A stretch of DNA of 64,000 bases from an uncultured Alistipes sp. (GTDB lineage Bacteria; Bacteroidota; Bacteroidia; Bacteroidales; Rikenellaceae), in the NCBI GenBank assembly GCA_900544265.1, contig UQUQ01000007.1:31294-95293 (forward strand), read 5' to 3'. A program made the position numbers and the translations under genes. How positions within the stretch are numbered: position 1 is the first letter of the stretch; every line of letters begins with the position of its first letter. Shown here piece by piece: positions 1-9,065 of this stretch. The notes below the pieces were generated by a model that saw only the letters and a program-made list of their open reading frames with translations, made no database searches and was not told where the DNA came from.

Positions 1-2013
1 CTTCAGCTCGGGGTTGTAGGCCTCGGGGCGGTAGGTATAGACGGGGTTTCCGCCGAACTGGTACTGCGCACCGTCGAGTCCCGGCGTGTAGACGGGAATG
101 TAGCCGTAGTTCGTGATGCCGTCCTGCTGACCCGTCACGCCGTACGAAACGCGGAGCTTCAGGTCGTTGACCACCCGGCGCAGCGGTGCGAAGAACTCCT
201 CCTGCGAGATGCGCCAGGCAAGGGCTACGGAGGGGAAGGTGCCCCAGCGATTATCCTTCGAGAAGCGCGATGAACCGTCGCGGCGCATGGTGACCGTCAG
301 CAGGTAGCGGTCCATCAGGGTGTAGTTCAGACGTCCGTAGTAGGAGATCAGGGCGTGCCGCTGGTCGGTGGCCGCCGTCGAGGACTGCTGTACGCCGTCG
401 ACGTTGAGCTCGGCGTAGAACGGCGTCGTGTACTTCCAGAACTGGTAGTCGTAACCGACCGTCAGGTCGATGTTCGAACGGATGGCTTCGATGTCGCGGT
501 TGTAGTTGGCATAGAGGGTCAGCAGCCGGTTGTAGTTACGCTGCGGACCGTAGTCGTAGTCGCGGCCGCCGGTCGTATAGTAGGCGTAGGCCTCCTTCGG
601 CACGTAGATGTGCCCCTCGCCCTGCGACCAGTCGTAACCGCCGGTGGCATGGAGCCGCAGCCCCTTGACCCAACGGACGTTCCAGTCGATGTCGACGTTC
701 CCGACCACGCGGAACACATCCGACGTGGATTCGTATTGATTCAACCGTCCTACGGCGTTGGCCAGGGCACCCGTGACGGGTGCGCCGTTGTTGTCGACCG
801 CCTCGGTGTAGCCGCCGAAGGCGTCGCTGCCCGAATAGACGGGGATCGTCGGGTTGAGCGTCGCACCGCCCCAGATGGCCGAGGTATCGGCAAAACGGTT
901 CTTGGAGTAGGCCCCTTTCAGACTGATGTTGAACCGGAGATCGTTCTGGAAAAAGGTCGGGCTGAGGTTCAGGTTGCCTGTGAATCGGCGGGCGTTGTCG
1001 GTCTTGAGGATACCGTCCTGATAATAGGCTCCGGCCGAGACGCGGAAGGGCAGCCACTTGGCCGCACGTCCCGACAGGCTGAGGTTGTTGTCTGTGCCGA
1101 AGGCCAGCTGGTAGATCTCGTCGTTCCAGTCGGTGCGGGCCGTTCCCAGCAGCGATTTCTGCCGGTCGGTGCCGTACTGGTTCACAATGGAGATGAATTC
1201 ATCGGTCGAGAGCATGTCGGCCGTGCGGGTCTTCGTGGAGAGGGAGTTCGTCGTCTGGAACGAGAGCTTCAGGCCGTCGCCCGAGCCCTTCTTCGTCGTG
1301 ATGATGATGACGCCGTTCGAGGCGCGCGATCCGTAGATGGCCGTCGACGAGGCATCCTTCAGCACCGTCATGCTCTCGATGTCATTAGGGTTAATCAGAC
1401 TCAGGAAGTTGCCGCTTCCGGAGACCGAACCGCCCACTTCCATCGGCACACCGTCCAACACGATGAGCGGGTCGTTCGAGGCGTTGAGCGACGCACCGCC
1501 GCGGATGCGGATGGTCGATCCGGCCGTCGGCGAACCGCCTCCGTTGACGATCTGCACACCGGCGATCTTTCCGTTGACCAGTGCCTCGGGCGAGGAGATC
1601 ATACCTTTGTTGAAATCCTTCTCGCCGACCGAGGCCACCGAACCGGTCAGGTCATTCTTTTTGCGGACGCCGTAGCCGATGACCACGATTTCCTCGACAC
1701 TCTGGGCGTCGGTGCGGAGCGTAATGTCCATGACTTCGGCGGTGATGTCGATCGTCTGCGTGACATATCCCACATAGGAGACGATCAGTTGTGCGGCTGT
1801 TGTCGGGACGTTCAGTTGATACGCGCCGTTTAGATCTGTTGCGGTTCCCACGGTGGTGCCGACCACCTGGACCGTAGCGCCGATGAGCGGCATCCCCGAG
1901 TCGTCGGAGACGACTCCCGAGATTTGTCTCGTCTCCTGGGCGAATGCACCCGTCGGTTGGAGCAGCATCGTGACAAGCAAAATACACACGCAACGCCACA
2001 CGATTTTCTCCAT
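1..2013 (-). CDS. SusC/RagA-family TonB-linked outer membrane receptor (partial, N-terminal 671 codons)
   Basis: Outer membrane importer of oligosaccharides that normally works with a SusD lipoprotein. Read on the minus strand from ATG at 2011-2013: a signal peptide ending near AFAQ, a carboxypeptidase-regulatory-like domain (about residues 30-110, ISGVVSDDSGMPLIGATV), the SusC linker motif EEIVVIGYGVRKKNDLTGSV, then the plug with RIRGGASLNASNDPLIVLDG and the start of the beta-barrel. The frame is open to base 1, so the C-terminal barrel and any susD partner lie outside the window. It is downstream of the galactanase and the hybrid regulator on the same strand, which suggests a galactan utilization locus. 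Family is certain; substrate is inferred from the neighbour. Confidence 0.95.
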   Translation of the reverse strand, partial: MEKIVWRCVCILLVTMLLQPTGAFAQETRQISGVVSDDSGMPLIGATVQVVGTTVGTATDLNGAYQLNVPTTAAQLIVSYVGYVTQTIDITAEVMDITLRTDAQSVEEIVVIGYGVRKKNDLTGSVASVGEKDFNKGMISSPEALVNGKIAGVQIVNGGGSPTAGSTIRIRGGASLNASNDPLIVLDGVPMEVGGSVSGSGNFLSLINPNDIESMTVLKDASSTAIYGSRASNGVIIITTKKGSGDGLKLSFQTTNSLSTKTRTADMLSTDEFISIVNQYGTDRQKSLLGTARTDWNDEIYQLAFGTDNNLSLSGRAAKWLPFRVSAGAYYQDGILKTDNARRFTGNLNLSPTFFQNDLRFNISLKGAYSKNRFADTSAIWGGATLNPTIPVYSGSDAFGGYTEAVDNNGAPVTGALANAVGRLNQYESTSDVFRVVGNVDIDWNVRWVKGLRLHATGGYDWSQGEGHIYVPKEAYAYYTTGGRDYDYGPQRNYNRLLTLYANYNRDIEAIRSNIDLTVGYDYQFWKYTTPFYAELNVDGVQQSSTAATDQRHALISYYGRLNYTLMDRYLLTVTMRRDGSSRFSKDNRWGTFPSVALAWRISQEEFFAPLRRVVNDLKLRVSYGVTGQQDGITNYGYIPVYTPGLDGAQYQFGGNPVYTYRPEAYNPELK

Positions 2014-2105
2014 TGAATAAATATATGATTGTATCATGATAACGATAAACTAAAATATGAAGATTAGATTATATCACATGAAAAATACCAGGGATTGATG
2101 GAATC
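2014..2105. other. AT-rich intergenic gap between galactanase and susC
   Basis: About 90 bases, strongly AT-rich compared with susC on one side. No clear hairpin terminator, so the galactanase and susC genes may be co-transcribed. No well-spaced Bacteroidota promoter was recognised. Confidence 0.4.
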
Positions 2106-3599
2106 TCAATCATTTACCCATGTGTTGGAGATTGTTTGCGTCAAACCTGCAGTCGTGATATCATATTTCCTATCATTCCATATAAGTTGCTGATCTTCCG
2201 GCACAGTTTCTCTTGCAGACCAATCATCGTCTTTTAAGTAATAATACGCTCCTGATTGACCTTGAGTCAGATATGTTTTAAATGTATAAATTGAAGAATT
2301 ACCTACCTGAATCATTGGGATAATTTGCCAATTTCCATACGCATCTGCAGTAAATTCACCAGTAATATATCCTGGGGCATTTGCAGCTGACATATCAACA
2401 GTAAAAGTTACTTCCACGTTATTCTCAGAAAGGAATTCTATCCCTCCATGCGTTAGAAGATTATAGTCAAAATCAAAAAAAGTAACGTTTTCCCAATTTG
2501 ATCCAGCTCCCCATAAAGTTACATTTGTAGAGCTAACCCATGCAGGTTCCCATGCCAGAACACCAGCACCTCCGTTGTCTCTTATGGCGTTTTTAACCTC
2601 AATTAAATAATCTTTTTGCAGCTGAGGACAGGGTGTTTCAGGATAGCCTGGGGCCATAAGACTCATTAAATTATGACATTGATCATCCCAGTCTCGAGTC
2701 CATATATGACCTGTCTCTGCAACAAGAACTTGTATATCGTATGTGTCTAATAATTGAGCTGTAAATGCGCCTAATTCAGCTGGCGTATATCGCTGCCATT
2801 GAGGATAATATGACATTCCAAGCCAGTCAAAATCAAGTATTCCATTAGATTTGATGCTTATTACCCAATTCATTGCAGATGTTAAATCATGTGCAATGTG
2901 CAAACAAGTTTTAATATCTAAATTATATGCTGTATTAAAATCATTGACTGCAGAAATACCAGCATTGAAAAGTTGTACGTTACGAGAGGTATTAATGGGT
3001 AAGAGCAATGAATTATCAGTTACTAAAATATTATTATTTGTTTCATTGCCGATTTGAACAGCGACAGGAAGGCAATTAGACTGTCTCAAAGACTCAAGAG
3101 TTGCATATGTATAGTTATATACAGAATCAGCTAATGCATCCAGATCGTTTGCTACTGGTAACCACGCAGCAGGGATCAGATTTTGTTCCGGATCTGTCCA
3201 TGTATCTGAATAGTGAAAATCCAGCAGAACGGACATGTTGGCATCCTTTGCCCGATTAATACTCCTTTTAACATCTGTTAGATTGGAATAATTAGTCCAT
3301 GTCGCATTATGCCATAATCGAAGCCGTATCATATTAGCTCCATAATCACTCATCAACTCATAAACATCTTCTTTGACTCCATCTACTGTGTATTTAACGC
3401 CGCAATCTTCTAATTCGTTAACATAAGATAGATCTGCTCCTTTGTAAAATGTATCAGCAGAATCTGTTCTGGTCTGGCTTACGACAGACGGTTTTGCTTC
3501 TTTTTCGGTTTGGATATAATCCGTTGTCTGACATGAAAAATTTAATGCACATGATACTGTCAATACAAGTACCCATGCAAAGTTTTTAGATTCAATCAT
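2106..3599 (-). CDS. Family GH53 arabinogalactan endo-beta-1,4-galactanase, lipoprotein
   Basis: Predicted surface lipoprotein cutting beta-1,4-galactan side chains of pectin. 497 aa: signal with lipidation Cys23 (LNFSC), GH53 TIM barrel from about residue 53 (GADLSYVNELEDCG, IRLRLWHN, LLDFHYSDTWTDP). The acid/base Glu is E186 in QIGNET and the nucleophile is E295 in VAETGH; both are present. The C-terminal about 100 residues (from VEVTFTVDMS) look like an accessory beta-sandwich, possibly carbohydrate-binding. The gene is visibly AT-rich and its codon use differs from both flanking genes, a sign of transfer into an otherwise GC-rich locus. It lies between the regulator and susC on the same strand. 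Confidence 0.9.
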   Translation of the reverse strand: MIESKNFAWVLVLTVSCALNFSCQTTDYIQTEKEAKPSVVSQTRTDSADTFYKGADLSYVNELEDCGVKYTVDGVKEDVYELMSDYGANMIRLRLWHNATWTNYSNLTDVKRSINRAKDANMSVLLDFHYSDTWTDPEQNLIPAAWLPVANDLDALADSVYNYTYATLESLRQSNCLPVAVQIGNETNNNILVTDNSLLLPINTSRNVQLFNAGISAVNDFNTAYNLDIKTCLHIAHDLTSAMNWVISIKSNGILDFDWLGMSYYPQWQRYTPAELGAFTAQLLDTYDIQVLVAETGHIWTRDWDDQCHNLMSLMAPGYPETPCPQLQKDYLIEVKNAIRDNGGAGVLAWEPAWVSSTNVTLWGAGSNWENVTFFDFDYNLLTHGGIEFLSENNVEVTFTVDMSAANAPGYITGEFTADAYGNWQIIPMIQVGNSSIYTFKTYLTQGQSGAYYYLKDDDWSARETVPEDQQLIWNDRKYDITTAGLTQTISNTWVND

Positions 3600-3762
3600 A
3601 CTTTTTGTGATTTTGAAAGGTAAGTTGGTTTGGTTGGGCCGTTGAAAATGGTATCAACGATCTAATACAAAATTATTCCATAGTAGGTAACCTTTCTCGC
3701 ACAAAAAAGACAAATCATGCAACATATGGGACGTTGATCCGTATGTGCGTTTGTGTAAATAC
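3600..3762. other. Intergenic region between hybrid regulator and galactanase
   Basis: 163 AT-rich bases upstream of the galactanase. A TAATTTTG element on the minus strand (CAAAATTA, 3668-3675) could be a -7 box, but no TTTG lies at the usual distance upstream. An activator-dependent promoter driven by the adjacent hybrid regulator is plausible but not demonstrated. Confidence 0.35.
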
Positions 3763-6700
3763 CTATTGATCAGATATTTCTGGGTATTGACTCGGTTTGC
3801 AGCCGTATTGGGCGATGAAGCATTTGGTGAAGTACGACGGCGTTCCGAAGCCCACCATGTAGGCAATCTCGGCGATGGTGAACTTGTGTTGCGACAGCAG
3901 CACGACGGCCTTCTTCATGCGGATCTGGCGGATGTATTCGACCGGCGTGACGCCCGCATATTTCTTGATCAGGCGGCCGAGCTGCTTGTTCCCGATCCCG
4001 GTCTTCTCGCAAAGCGACTTCACGTTCAGTTCGGTGTCGTCGATATGCTCCTCGATCGTGCGGGTCACCAGGTCGAGCAGGCGTTCGCTGCCCGATTCGG
4101 CGACGATCGGCGCAACGGTCGTGATCTGCTCGATGCGCAGCGACTCCCGGACCGCGTTCTTCGCCTGCAGCCGCTGCTTCACCAGGGCGCGCAGCAGGGG
4201 TGCCTCGAAGGGCTTCGAAAGGAAAGTGTCGATGCCGAGGCGGGCCGCCTGCGTCTCCGTTTCGTTGTCTTCCCGGGCCGTCACCATGATGATCGGTATC
4301 GATGCGAAGGCCGGCATTGCCTTGATGCGCCGGCACATCTCCATCCCCGACATGACGGGCATCATCTCGTCGGTGAGGATCAGCTCCGGGCGGAAGGTCG
4401 GCAGCAGGGCGAGTCCGGCCCGGCCGTTTGAGGCAATCTGGCACTCGCAAAGCTCCGAAAGGATATCTCGGATGAGTTCGGCAACGGCCCGGTTGTCCTC
4501 GACGATGAGGATCCGGGGTCTGGCCGGATCCGGGCTTGCCTCGTGGGCCGGGGCTGCGGATGCCTCGGGCGCCTCGTAGGGGAGCCGGACGGTGAAGGTT
4601 GTGCCCATGTTCTCGCAACTCTCCACGCCGATCTCGCCGCCGTGCATCTCGACATAACGCTTGACCAGATAGAGCCCGATGCCGGTTCCGTTCTTCAGCT
4701 CGGCGGTCCGCGACGAGCGGAACAGCCGCTGGAAGATCAGCTGCTGCTCCCCGGCGGGAATCCCCACACCGTCGTCCGAAACGCGGATCTCGATCGAGTT
4801 GCCGACCCGGCGGATGGAGCATCCGATCGTGGCGTCCTCCTTCGAATACTTGCACGCATTGGAGATGAGGTTGTTGAAGACGGATTCCATCTTCACGACA
4901 TCCCACTCTGCCGTCAGGGGTTCGTTGTCCGCCGTGAAGACGAAATGCACCGAGGGCCACGCCTCAGCGTAGGAGTCGAAGATGCTCCGGCAGAACTCCG
5001 TGACATCGACCCGCGAGCGGATGATCGGGGCCTCCGTTTCGAGGTCTACCCGGTCGATCTCGACGGTCTTGTGCACCATCTCGTTGATCCGGACGGCGTT
5101 CTTGTGGATCACGTCGAGCGTGTGGCGCATCTTCTTGTCCGTGACCTCCTCGCGCAACTGGCTCACCGGGCCGAGGATCATCGAAAGCGGGGTTTTCAGT
5201 TCGTGCGAGATGTTGGTCAGAAACTCCATCTTGTGACGGATGCTGGCCAGCGCCTGGTCGCGTTCGCGTTGCTCGAGCCGTTTGCGGTCGCGGCGCCGCA
5301 GCAGGACGATCGTCGAAAGCGTCGCTCCGCCGAGTACGAGTATGTAGGCTCCGATGGCATACCAGCGCGCATACCAAGGCGCGAACACCTTGATCTGCAG
5401 CCTTATTGGAGTCGCTCCGACGGCGTAATGCTTGATGAACAGTTCGTGGGTGCCGGACGGCAGATGCGGGACGGAGAGGGTGTTCTCTCCCGGAGGCAGC
5501 ACTACGTAATCATCCGTAATCCCGGGAATGTGGTATGCGTAGCGATAGGTCATTACCGGGTTGCAGTCGAGCGAACTCAGCTCGATCTTCAATTCGTTGG
5601 AGGCGGACTTCAACGTGATGGTTGACAGCTCGGTCCCCGCGAGAAACGGTGTCGACGCAACCTTTCCGTCGACGATTGTCCGCATGATGTTCACCCTTTT
5701 CTCCCGGATGTCGTCGACAATCCATCCGGGGTTGACCTGAATGACCTCGTCGGCGCTTCCCAGCAGAACACTTCCATCTGCGGGATCGAGGTAGATGGAG
5801 AAGTACGACCGGTCGGGAACGGGCAGTAGGTTGACCTCGCCCGAATCGGTCTCCAGGGTCCATACGCCCGTTGAGGTGACAATCCACAGGTCGTCGCCGA
5901 CCTTTTCCAAGTCGATGATGTTGTCGCTTCCCGATCCGCTGGCCGGAAGCCGGTATACGCGGGTCTGGTCCATCGCCTGCGACACCCGCAGGAGTTTGTC
6001 GGTGGCTCCTACCCAGATCTCGTCGTCCGGGGCGATGTAGAGTGTGTTGGGGTAGTTGCCGGTCAGCTCCTTTACGCTGATACTCTGTTGCCGGTCGTCG
6101 CCAAGCTGGATCAGGGAACCGTCCCGGAAGAGGATGGCCCACAGGGTCCCCCGGCTGTCCAGGGCGATCCGGTTGACCAGGTTGTTAGGCAGTCCCGTCT
6201 CCGTATTGATCGCCTGCTGTGCCCGGCATACCTCGCCGGCTTTCAGTGTTGCGGGGTCCACGGCCATGATGCCGCCCAGGTAGCTGCCCACCCACAGATG
6301 GGCGTCGGCATCCTCGACAATGCTGTAGCACCAGTTGGCATTGTATTTTCCGCTGGCATCCTCGATATGGAAACTTTCAAATCGGTGGCGGCGTTTATTG
6401 AAACGGTTCAGCCCGCCGTCGGTCGCCACCCAGACCGTTCCGTTGTGAGCCTGGAAAATGTCCCGGATGCGGTTGTGCGAGAGCCCGCTGTTCGCGTTCC
6501 CGGGCAGGAACCATTCGGTCTCCTCGTCCGCCGTGCGGATGATGCCGTTGGGCCCGCCGAGCCACAGAGCTCCGTCCGAGTCGCGCAGCATGGAGGAGAT
6601 CTGGTTGCCGTCGCCGCGTCCGGTCAGGGTGCTCAACTGGATGATGCTCAGACCCGAGGTGGTGTTGGTGATCGAAAGCCCCGTATCGGTTCCGGCCAGC

Positions 6701-7599
6701 AGGTTGCCTTCGGCATCGACCCTCAGCGACCAGATGATGTTGTTGGCAATGGAGCCCGGGAGGCGCGAATCGTGCCGGTACAACGTCGTGCCCTGCTCCT
6801 TGGTGAGGAGATACAGCCCGTTGTCGGTCCCGGCCAGCAGGCCTTCGGCGCAGAGCTGCAGGGATTTGACCGAATTACCCTTCAGGGTTTCGGACACGAC
6901 GCGCTGTGCCGACAGATCATAGGTGAGCAGGCTGCCTTCGGTGCCGACATAAAGGATCCGATTTTCGGGATCGAGGACCAGGGCATTGACAAAAATCGAG
7001 GATTTGTCCGTTCCCCGGTATTCCAGCCTGATTGGTTCGATCCGGTTGCCGGAGAGGTCGTATCGGCACAGTCCGCGGTAGGTCCCGACGTAGAGGCATT
7101 CCCGGTCGTATAAAAAGGCATATACGGCGTCATGGGGCAGATCCAAGTCGCATTTCCGTAATTCGTCGGTCTGAAAATCGTATTCGTACAGCCCGGACAG
7201 GGCTCCGATCCACAATTTGTCCTCCACGGAGATCATGGCGCGGATTTCGGAGGGGTTATGTGTCGTAACCGGGTATCGCACCATCCCCGATTGGGTCTCC
7301 AGAATCTGCAAACCGTTGTTCGTGCCGAGGTAGAGCGCCCCTTGGCGGGATATGACTCCGTAGATCTGGCATCCGGGAAATCCGTTGTCGGGACCGTAGC
7401 CGTATATTTTGTATCCATCATAACCGAAAAGGCCGTAGTCGGTTCCCAGCCAGGTCAATCCGTTTTCGGCGCGCGTGATTGCATGGACCGCCATCGGCAT
7501 ATTACCGACGGAGATGTTTTTCCAGAGCAGGTGTTCCGCGGCTTGTGTCTGGATGCAAAAGACAAGGATAAGGAGTATGGATGTCAAAAATCTTTTCAT
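3763..7599 (-). CDS. Hybrid two-component system sensor/regulator (HTCS)
   Basis: One-protein two-component system that senses a glycan fragment in the periplasm and activates its utilization locus. I chose ATG at 7599 (1278 aa) because it gives a good signal peptide (MKRFLTSILLILVFC...); an in-frame ATG exists 18 codons upstream. Domains: a periplasmic propeller of repeats such as WLGTDYGLFGYDG and WVATDGGLNRFN (about 25-640), a Y_Y_Y domain (about 660-735), a membrane segment (about 745-768), a HisKA domain with phospho-His799 (SHELKTP), an ATPase with DDGVGIP (942-948) and GTGIGL, a receiver with phospho-Asp1077 (LTDEMMP), and a C-terminal AraC-type helix-turn-helix (about 1185-1278). All key residues are present. 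Confidence 0.95.
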   Translation of the reverse strand: MKRFLTSILLILVFCIQTQAAEHLLWKNISVGNMPMAVHAITRAENGLTWLGTDYGLFGYDGYKIYGYGPDNGFPGCQIYGVISRQGALYLGTNNGLQILETQSGMVRYPVTTHNPSEIRAMISVEDKLWIGALSGLYEYDFQTDELRKCDLDLPHDAVYAFLYDRECLYVGTYRGLCRYDLSGNRIEPIRLEYRGTDKSSIFVNALVLDPENRILYVGTEGSLLTYDLSAQRVVSETLKGNSVKSLQLCAEGLLAGTDNGLYLLTKEQGTTLYRHDSRLPGSIANNIIWSLRVDAEGNLLAGTDTGLSITNTTSGLSIIQLSTLTGRGDGNQISSMLRDSDGALWLGGPNGIIRTADEETEWFLPGNANSGLSHNRIRDIFQAHNGTVWVATDGGLNRFNKRRHRFESFHIEDASGKYNANWCYSIVEDADAHLWVGSYLGGIMAVDPATLKAGEVCRAQQAINTETGLPNNLVNRIALDSRGTLWAILFRDGSLIQLGDDRQQSISVKELTGNYPNTLYIAPDDEIWVGATDKLLRVSQAMDQTRVYRLPASGSGSDNIIDLEKVGDDLWIVTSTGVWTLETDSGEVNLLPVPDRSYFSIYLDPADGSVLLGSADEVIQVNPGWIVDDIREKRVNIMRTIVDGKVASTPFLAGTELSTITLKSASNELKIELSSLDCNPVMTYRYAYHIPGITDDYVVLPPGENTLSVPHLPSGTHELFIKHYAVGATPIRLQIKVFAPWYARWYAIGAYILVLGGATLSTIVLLRRRDRKRLEQRERDQALASIRHKMEFLTNISHELKTPLSMILGPVSQLREEVTDKKMRHTLDVIHKNAVRINEMVHKTVEIDRVDLETEAPIIRSRVDVTEFCRSIFDSYAEAWPSVHFVFTADNEPLTAEWDVVKMESVFNNLISNACKYSKEDATIGCSIRRVGNSIEIRVSDDGVGIPAGEQQLIFQRLFRSSRTAELKNGTGIGLYLVKRYVEMHGGEIGVESCENMGTTFTVRLPYEAPEASAAPAHEASPDPARPRILIVEDNRAVAELIRDILSELCECQIASNGRAGLALLPTFRPELILTDEMMPVMSGMEMCRRIKAMPAFASIPIIMVTAREDNETETQAARLGIDTFLSKPFEAPLLRALVKQRLQAKNAVRESLRIEQITTVAPIVAESGSERLLDLVTRTIEEHIDDTELNVKSLCEKTGIGNKQLGRLIKKYAGVTPVEYIRQIRMKKAVVLLSQHKFTIAEIAYMVGFGTPSYFTKCFIAQYGCKPSQYPEISDQ

Positions 7600-7650
7600 G
7601 GCTTTGTCGCCTAAAAGCTTCAATATGCATTGAGCGGATGGTCGTGTAAA

Positions 7651-7697
7651 CAAAATTAATTTATTTTCTCGAGAAACGCTATCGAAACAATTCGATA
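7651..7697 (-). promoter_or_regulatory. Possible promoter/operator of the hybrid regulator
   Basis: Minus-strand TAATTTTG (7651-7658) matches the Bacteroidota -7 consensus. Just upstream is a perfect inverted repeat, TATCGAA (7680-7686) and TTCGATA (7691-7697) with a 4-base spacer, covering the region where a -33 box would sit. It could be an operator; nothing in the sequence names the regulator. Confidence 0.35.
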
Positions 7698-7729
7698 AAC
7701 TTCGTTTGGGTCCGAGTTATCTGTGTTTA

Positions 7730-8008
7730 TTATTCAGAAAAGATTGGCGGAATAATAGAAAAATTCTGTGATATGGCACTAAAAAGTTGAATAGCCTCCT
7801 CTCCTGGACCGAGAATTTCGGGATACGGTGGAATGCCTTCGAAGCGCTCGGCAAAGAGTCGTTTGACGATGAACCGGCTGCGGTTGTGCTTCAATCCGGC
7901 GGCAGCAAGCATCTGCCGGAAGCGGAGATCCTGCTCCTCGTTGAGCCGGAACGAGTATTTGTAACTCGGGGTTTGAGATAAAAGGTTGTTTTTTCGCTGA
8001 TGGGTCAT
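7730..8008 (-). CDS. MobC-like relaxosome accessory protein (short, possibly truncated)
   Basis: 92 aa. The segment YKYSFRLNEEQDLRFRQML followed by AAGLKHNRSRFIVKRLFAE resembles the ribbon-helix-helix N-terminus of small Bacteroidota mobilization proteins that hold the relaxase at oriT. Family members are usually longer, with a conserved region after this motif; here the tail (GPGEEAIQLFSAISQNF) diverges, so the gene may be truncated. No relaxase gene follows. The start is immediately next to a cluster of inverted repeats (8059-8174), which is where such proteins bind. Similarity is judged by eye; a generic DNA-binding protein is the alternative. Confidence 0.45.
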   Translation of the reverse strand: MTHQRKNNLLSQTPSYKYSFRLNEEQDLRFRQMLAAAGLKHNRSRFIVKRLFAERFEGIPPYPEILGPGEEAIQLFSAISQNFSIIPPIFSE

Positions 8009-8058
8009 TCAATGGAAGATTTGGGGGTCGACTTGGGAGAACACCGCCCGCCTCGCAG

Positions 8059-8174
8059 AGCGAGCGTTTTTGTCGGACAAACCGCCGGTTGTCGGACAAA
8101 AACACAGCTCGCTCCCGTCAGACGACGGGTACAGTTCCGGCATCCAAAAAGAGCATCTTCGCTCTTGAAAGAGC
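8059..8174. other. Cluster of inverted repeats, candidate origin of transfer (oriT)
   Basis: Four nested or adjacent symmetries lie within 116 bases. An outer pair AGCGAGC (8059-8065) / GCTCGCT (8107-8113) flanks an inner pair GTTTTTGTCGGACAA (8066-8080) / TTGTCGGACAAAAAC (8089-8103), complementary but for the central base. Then come a hairpin CCCGTC-AGAC-GACGGG (8114-8129), GAGC...GCTC (8151-8164), and GCTCT-TGAA-AGAGC (8161-8174). The position directly upstream of a MobC-like gene is typical of oriT. No nic site is proven. Confidence 0.4.
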
Positions 8175-8464
8175 AACGCCGAAACAAAAAAACACGGGTG
8201 GATTTTCCGCTGCAATATAACGAGGATCTTCAGGGATTAAAAAGTGCGGTTGTCGGCCATGCGAGGCCTTCAAAGGACACCGGGGCGGGAATTAGGAGTC
8301 TTGTCGTATCTTGTGGCGGAAACTCTCCATCAGTTCGTTTATTCATGTGAAGAGGCCGAAATGAAAACATGCGAGAATGGTGTTTTGAGAAGATCCGCAC
8401 ATGAAATCAATCGTCTATGAATGGATGTAGTCAATTTGTCGTTTCACCTTTAATATTTGTACTC
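8175..8464. other. Non-coding stretch between oriT-like cluster and DUF3408 gene
   Basis: About 290 bases of mixed composition, lower in GC than the housekeeping regions. I see no convincing gene, no RNA gene and no well-spaced promoter. It contains the 5' leader of the DUF3408 gene. Confidence 0.4.
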
Positions 8465-8962
8465 ATGGACCGAACCAAGCAAACTTCAAAGCCAACATCC
8501 AAACAAAGTGCGCATAAGAAAGCTTCTATTGATGAGACCTTTGCGCAGCTTCTCCCGAATCTCCTTCCCGTAACGGTAGATGCTGTGCCGGCGAAGGTCG
8601 CTCCGGATGATGCGCTTCTGAGCCTCCCGGAGGCTTGGCCCACTCCGGCGACTTTGCCCCACGGAGAAAAGATAACCGCCTCTGGGCCGAATACGGTGCC
8701 AACGGTTACCCGCCAAAAACGTGTCCAGCTCCCCGATTTTCAGGAGACCTTTTTCAAACCGGTTCGATGCGGTTGTGAACGTTCGGCCATCTACGTCAGC
8801 CTTTCGACCAGACGTCGTGTGATGGAGGTCCTCCACCTGCTGGGTGGGGACGGTGCGAGGTTAACGGCACTCGTGGATAACATGTTGTGCTTCGTACTCG
8901 ATCTGTATGGTGATGAATTGAACGATCTTCACGAAAAGAAGAACTGTCACCGGATGTTTTAA
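8465..8962 (+). CDS. DUF3408 family protein of conjugative/mobilizable elements
   Basis: 165 aa from ATG 8465; an upstream in-frame ATG at 8417 adds 16 hydrophobic residues that look non-coding. The N-terminal half is low-complexity and rich in K, S, P and T. The C-terminal part (ETFFKPVRCGCERSAIYVSL, then RRRVMEVLHLLGGDGARLTA, VDNMLCFVLDLYGDELNDLH) matches the DUF3408 pattern, a small family found in Bacteroidota conjugative transposons beside tra/mob genes. Its biochemical role is unknown. It is convergent with the integrase and divergent from the MobC-like gene, consistent with a remnant of an integrative element. The usual tra genes are absent. Confidence 0.65.
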   Translation: MDRTKQTSKPTSKQSAHKKASIDETFAQLLPNLLPVTVDAVPAKVAPDDALLSLPEAWPTPATLPHGEKITASGPNTVPTVTRQKRVQLPDFQETFFKPVRCGCERSAIYVSLSTRRRVMEVLHLLGGDGARLTALVDNMLCFVLDLYGDELNDLHEKKNCHRMF

Positions 8963-9017
8963 CTACCCATCCTCTGCACGGCTATGCAGTCGCAGTGGCT
9001 GGTCTGAAAACAATCGG

Positions 9018-9048
9018 GCGGAAAGGAACCAGTCCAGTTCCTTTCCGC
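9018..9048. terminator. Hairpin between convergent DUF3408 and integrase genes
   Basis: Perfect 12-bp stem GCGGAAAGGAAC (9018-9029) / GTTCCTTTCCGC (9037-9048) with a 7-base loop, between two convergent stop codons. T-runs are weak on both strands, so termination would rest on the stem. Confidence 0.6.
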
Positions 9049-9065
9049 TCGGTCCTTTACCGGTA

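Noticed and set aside
355..1833. 492-codon plus-strand frame inside susC
   Set aside because: The minus strand encodes an uninterrupted SusC N-terminus with signal peptide and plug motifs.
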